Assembly (NCBI GenBank): GCA_026388365.1
Contig: JAPLJW010000019.1
Location: 1-6,442, forward strand
Source of the DNA: Deltaproteobacteria bacterium
GTDB lineage: Bacteria; Desulfobacterota; Syntrophia; Syntrophales; UBA5619
DNA: 6,442 nt
Reading direction: 5' to 3'
Position numbers and translations under genes: made by a program. Within the stretch, counting starts at the first letter, position 1, and each line of letters begins with the position of its first letter. The notes beneath the pieces are model-generated. The model ran no database searches. It was not told the origin of the DNA and saw only the letters and a program-made list of their open reading frames with translations. Positions 5,590-6,442 of the stretch are shown one piece after another.

Positions 5590-5841
5590 GTTTCAAGTTC
5601 AGACATTGGCAAGACCCTCACATCCTCCAATCGGCTGGGGCGCACTTTTGGGCTTGCATCAGCCGTTGGACGACCTTCCAGATCCCGTATGTTCTATGGA
5701 GATTTTCAACTTTCACGAGGGCGGCAAAGATGATATAGGTTCCCCGTCTGGGAGAAAGCGCGCCAGGTCCGGGAAACCAGGGATCCCCCTGTCGGGAAGC
5801 CGGGGTCCGCTGATTAAATCCGAAACCAATCCGTGGCCGTC
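5590..5841. other. 252-base gap between carboxyltransferase and acyltransferase genes
   Basis: No convincing gene or terminator is seen. A 6-bp inverted repeat CGGCTG/CAGCCG (5632-5637, 5660-5665) has a 22-base loop and no T tract. A second stem pairs GGA-CCCC (5781-5788, one bulged T) with GGGGTCC (5802-5808). A weak promoter-like pair TTTCAC (5711-5716) and TATAGG (5734-5739) with 17-base spacing could serve the downstream gene. A 79-codon open frame starting at a TTG (5606) overlaps the next ATG as ATGA (5842-5845), but its composition is not protein-like and it has no ribosome binding site. Confidence 0.5.
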
Positions 5842-6442
5842 ATGATCAAGGGTCTGTCCAAATTCGCCATCCGCTGCGGCCTGATTCCGATCGCCTACGG
5901 GATCCTCCGCCTCTATCTTCTTACGGTCCGGCTCCGTTCCGAACATGAAGAGGAGCTATTGGACCATCTCCATCAGGGCGGAAAGGGGATCGCCGCTGTC
6001 TGGCACCAGCGGATACTCCTCGTTGTCCGTTATGCCCGGCGTTTCAGCGAATTCACCCCGGCAGTGATGATCAGCCAGAGCAGGGACGGTGACTTGATTG
6101 CGGATGTCTGCCGGCGGCTGAACTTCCGCCCCGTCCGCGGCTCCAGCTCCCGCGGCGGCCGCGAGGCGCTTGCCGCGATGGTCACAGAGCTTTCGGTCCA
6201 TCCCGCCGCCATTCATGCCTTGGACGGCCCGCGCGGCCCGCGCGGCATCATCAAGGCCGGCATCATCCGGATGGCCCAGCGCTCCGGCGCCCCGATCATC
6301 CCGGTCTATATCTCCGTGAACCGCGCCTGGACCCTCCGGAGCTGGGACCGATTCCTGATCCCGAAACCCTTCAGCACGGTCTGGGTTCGCTGGGACAAGC
6401 CGATCCCCGTTCCGGCGGAGCTGGATGATGCCGCCTTCGAGA
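5842..6442 (+). CDS. DUF374 lysophospholipid acyltransferase family protein, 3' end outside window
   Basis: The frame is open to the end of the window, giving 200 codons. It resembles the DUF374 branch of the LPLAT acyltransferase superfamily, membrane-associated enzymes of envelope lipid or lipid A acylation. An N-terminal hydrophobic segment (about 9-29) could anchor it to the inner membrane. Family landmarks are AVWHQR (His55, the likely catalytic histidine), SQSRDGDLIA (78-87), RGSSSRGG (99-106), DGPRGPRG (128-135) and APIIPV (150-155). The chosen ATG gives a natural family N-terminus but has no recognisable Shine-Dalgarno sequence; a GTG at 5833 would add three residues and is no better. 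The frame is closed upstream by TAA at 5815. It is separated from the carboxyltransferase by 252 bases, so it is probably transcribed separately. The exact acyl acceptor cannot be told from the sequence. Confidence 0.88.
   Translation, partial: MIKGLSKFAIRCGLIPIAYGILRLYLLTVRLRSEHEEELLDHLHQGGKGIAAVWHQRILLVVRYARRFSEFTPAVMISQSRDGDLIADVCRRLNFRPVRGSSSRGGREALAAMVTELSVHPAAIHALDGPRGPRGIIKAGIIRMAQRSGAPIIPVYISVNRAWTLRSWDRFLIPKPFSTVWVRWDKPIPVPAELDDAAFE

Noticed and set aside
5606..5845. 79-codon open frame overlapping the acyltransferase start as ATGA
   Set aside because: TTG start without Shine-Dalgarno sequence and low-complexity, non-protein-like residues; the overlap is probably coincidental.
1..6442. 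tRNA, rRNA genes or a CRISPR array
   Set aside because: No cloverleaf, rRNA-like conserved block or regularly spaced direct repeat was found by reading; the only tandem repeat is the 12-mer at 459-482.

Overview
This is a 6.4 kb stretch of moderately GC-rich bacterial chromosome in which every recognisable gene reads on the + strand. The gene set is a Do-type periplasmic HtrA protease, a MagIII/COG2231-type DNA glycosylase, a PHP phosphoesterase, a carboxyltransferase subunit of the transcarboxylase 5S / pyruvate carboxylase B type, and a DUF374 acyltransferase. Together with a 125-bp inverted-repeat element of a kind I recall from deltaproteobacterial genomes, this suggests a Gram-negative, probably anaerobic member of the former Deltaproteobacteria, possibly near Syntrophales. 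That placement is inference from gene content and repeats, not from a marker gene.

Layout. Bases 2-298 hold the 3' end of a fumarylacetoacetate hydrolase-family gene. Bases 299-683 are a structured non-coding stretch with a good sigma-70 promoter (389-416), a REP/MITE-like hairpin element (425-531) and a hairpin with a U8 tract (596-619) just before the htrA ribosome binding site. htrA (684-2168) is followed after 19 bases by the glycosylase gene (2188-2838), so the two are probably cotranscribed. A MITE-like element (2844-2968) starts 5 bases after the glycosylase stop. The PHP gene (3042-4106, TTG start) follows, then after 32 bases a carboxyltransferase gene split into two overlapping frames (4139-4972 and 4969-5589) by an apparent one-base deletion. 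After a 252-base gap a DUF374 lysophospholipid acyltransferase gene (5842 onward) runs off the end.

The most striking signal is a perfect 16-bp copy of the ParB-binding centromere site parS, TGTTTCACGTGAAACA, inside the PHP gene at 3406-3421. It suggests the window lies in the origin-proximal, ParB-loaded part of the chromosome although parA/parB are not present here. Other points of interest are the possible attenuated or sRNA-bearing htrA leader, the frameshift in the carboxyltransferase, and the missing fourth iron-sulfur cysteine of the glycosylase right beside the mobile element.

The genes do not form one pathway. htrA serves envelope protein quality control, the glycosylase base-excision repair, the carboxyltransferase central or propionate-type carbon metabolism, and the acyltransferase envelope lipid assembly.
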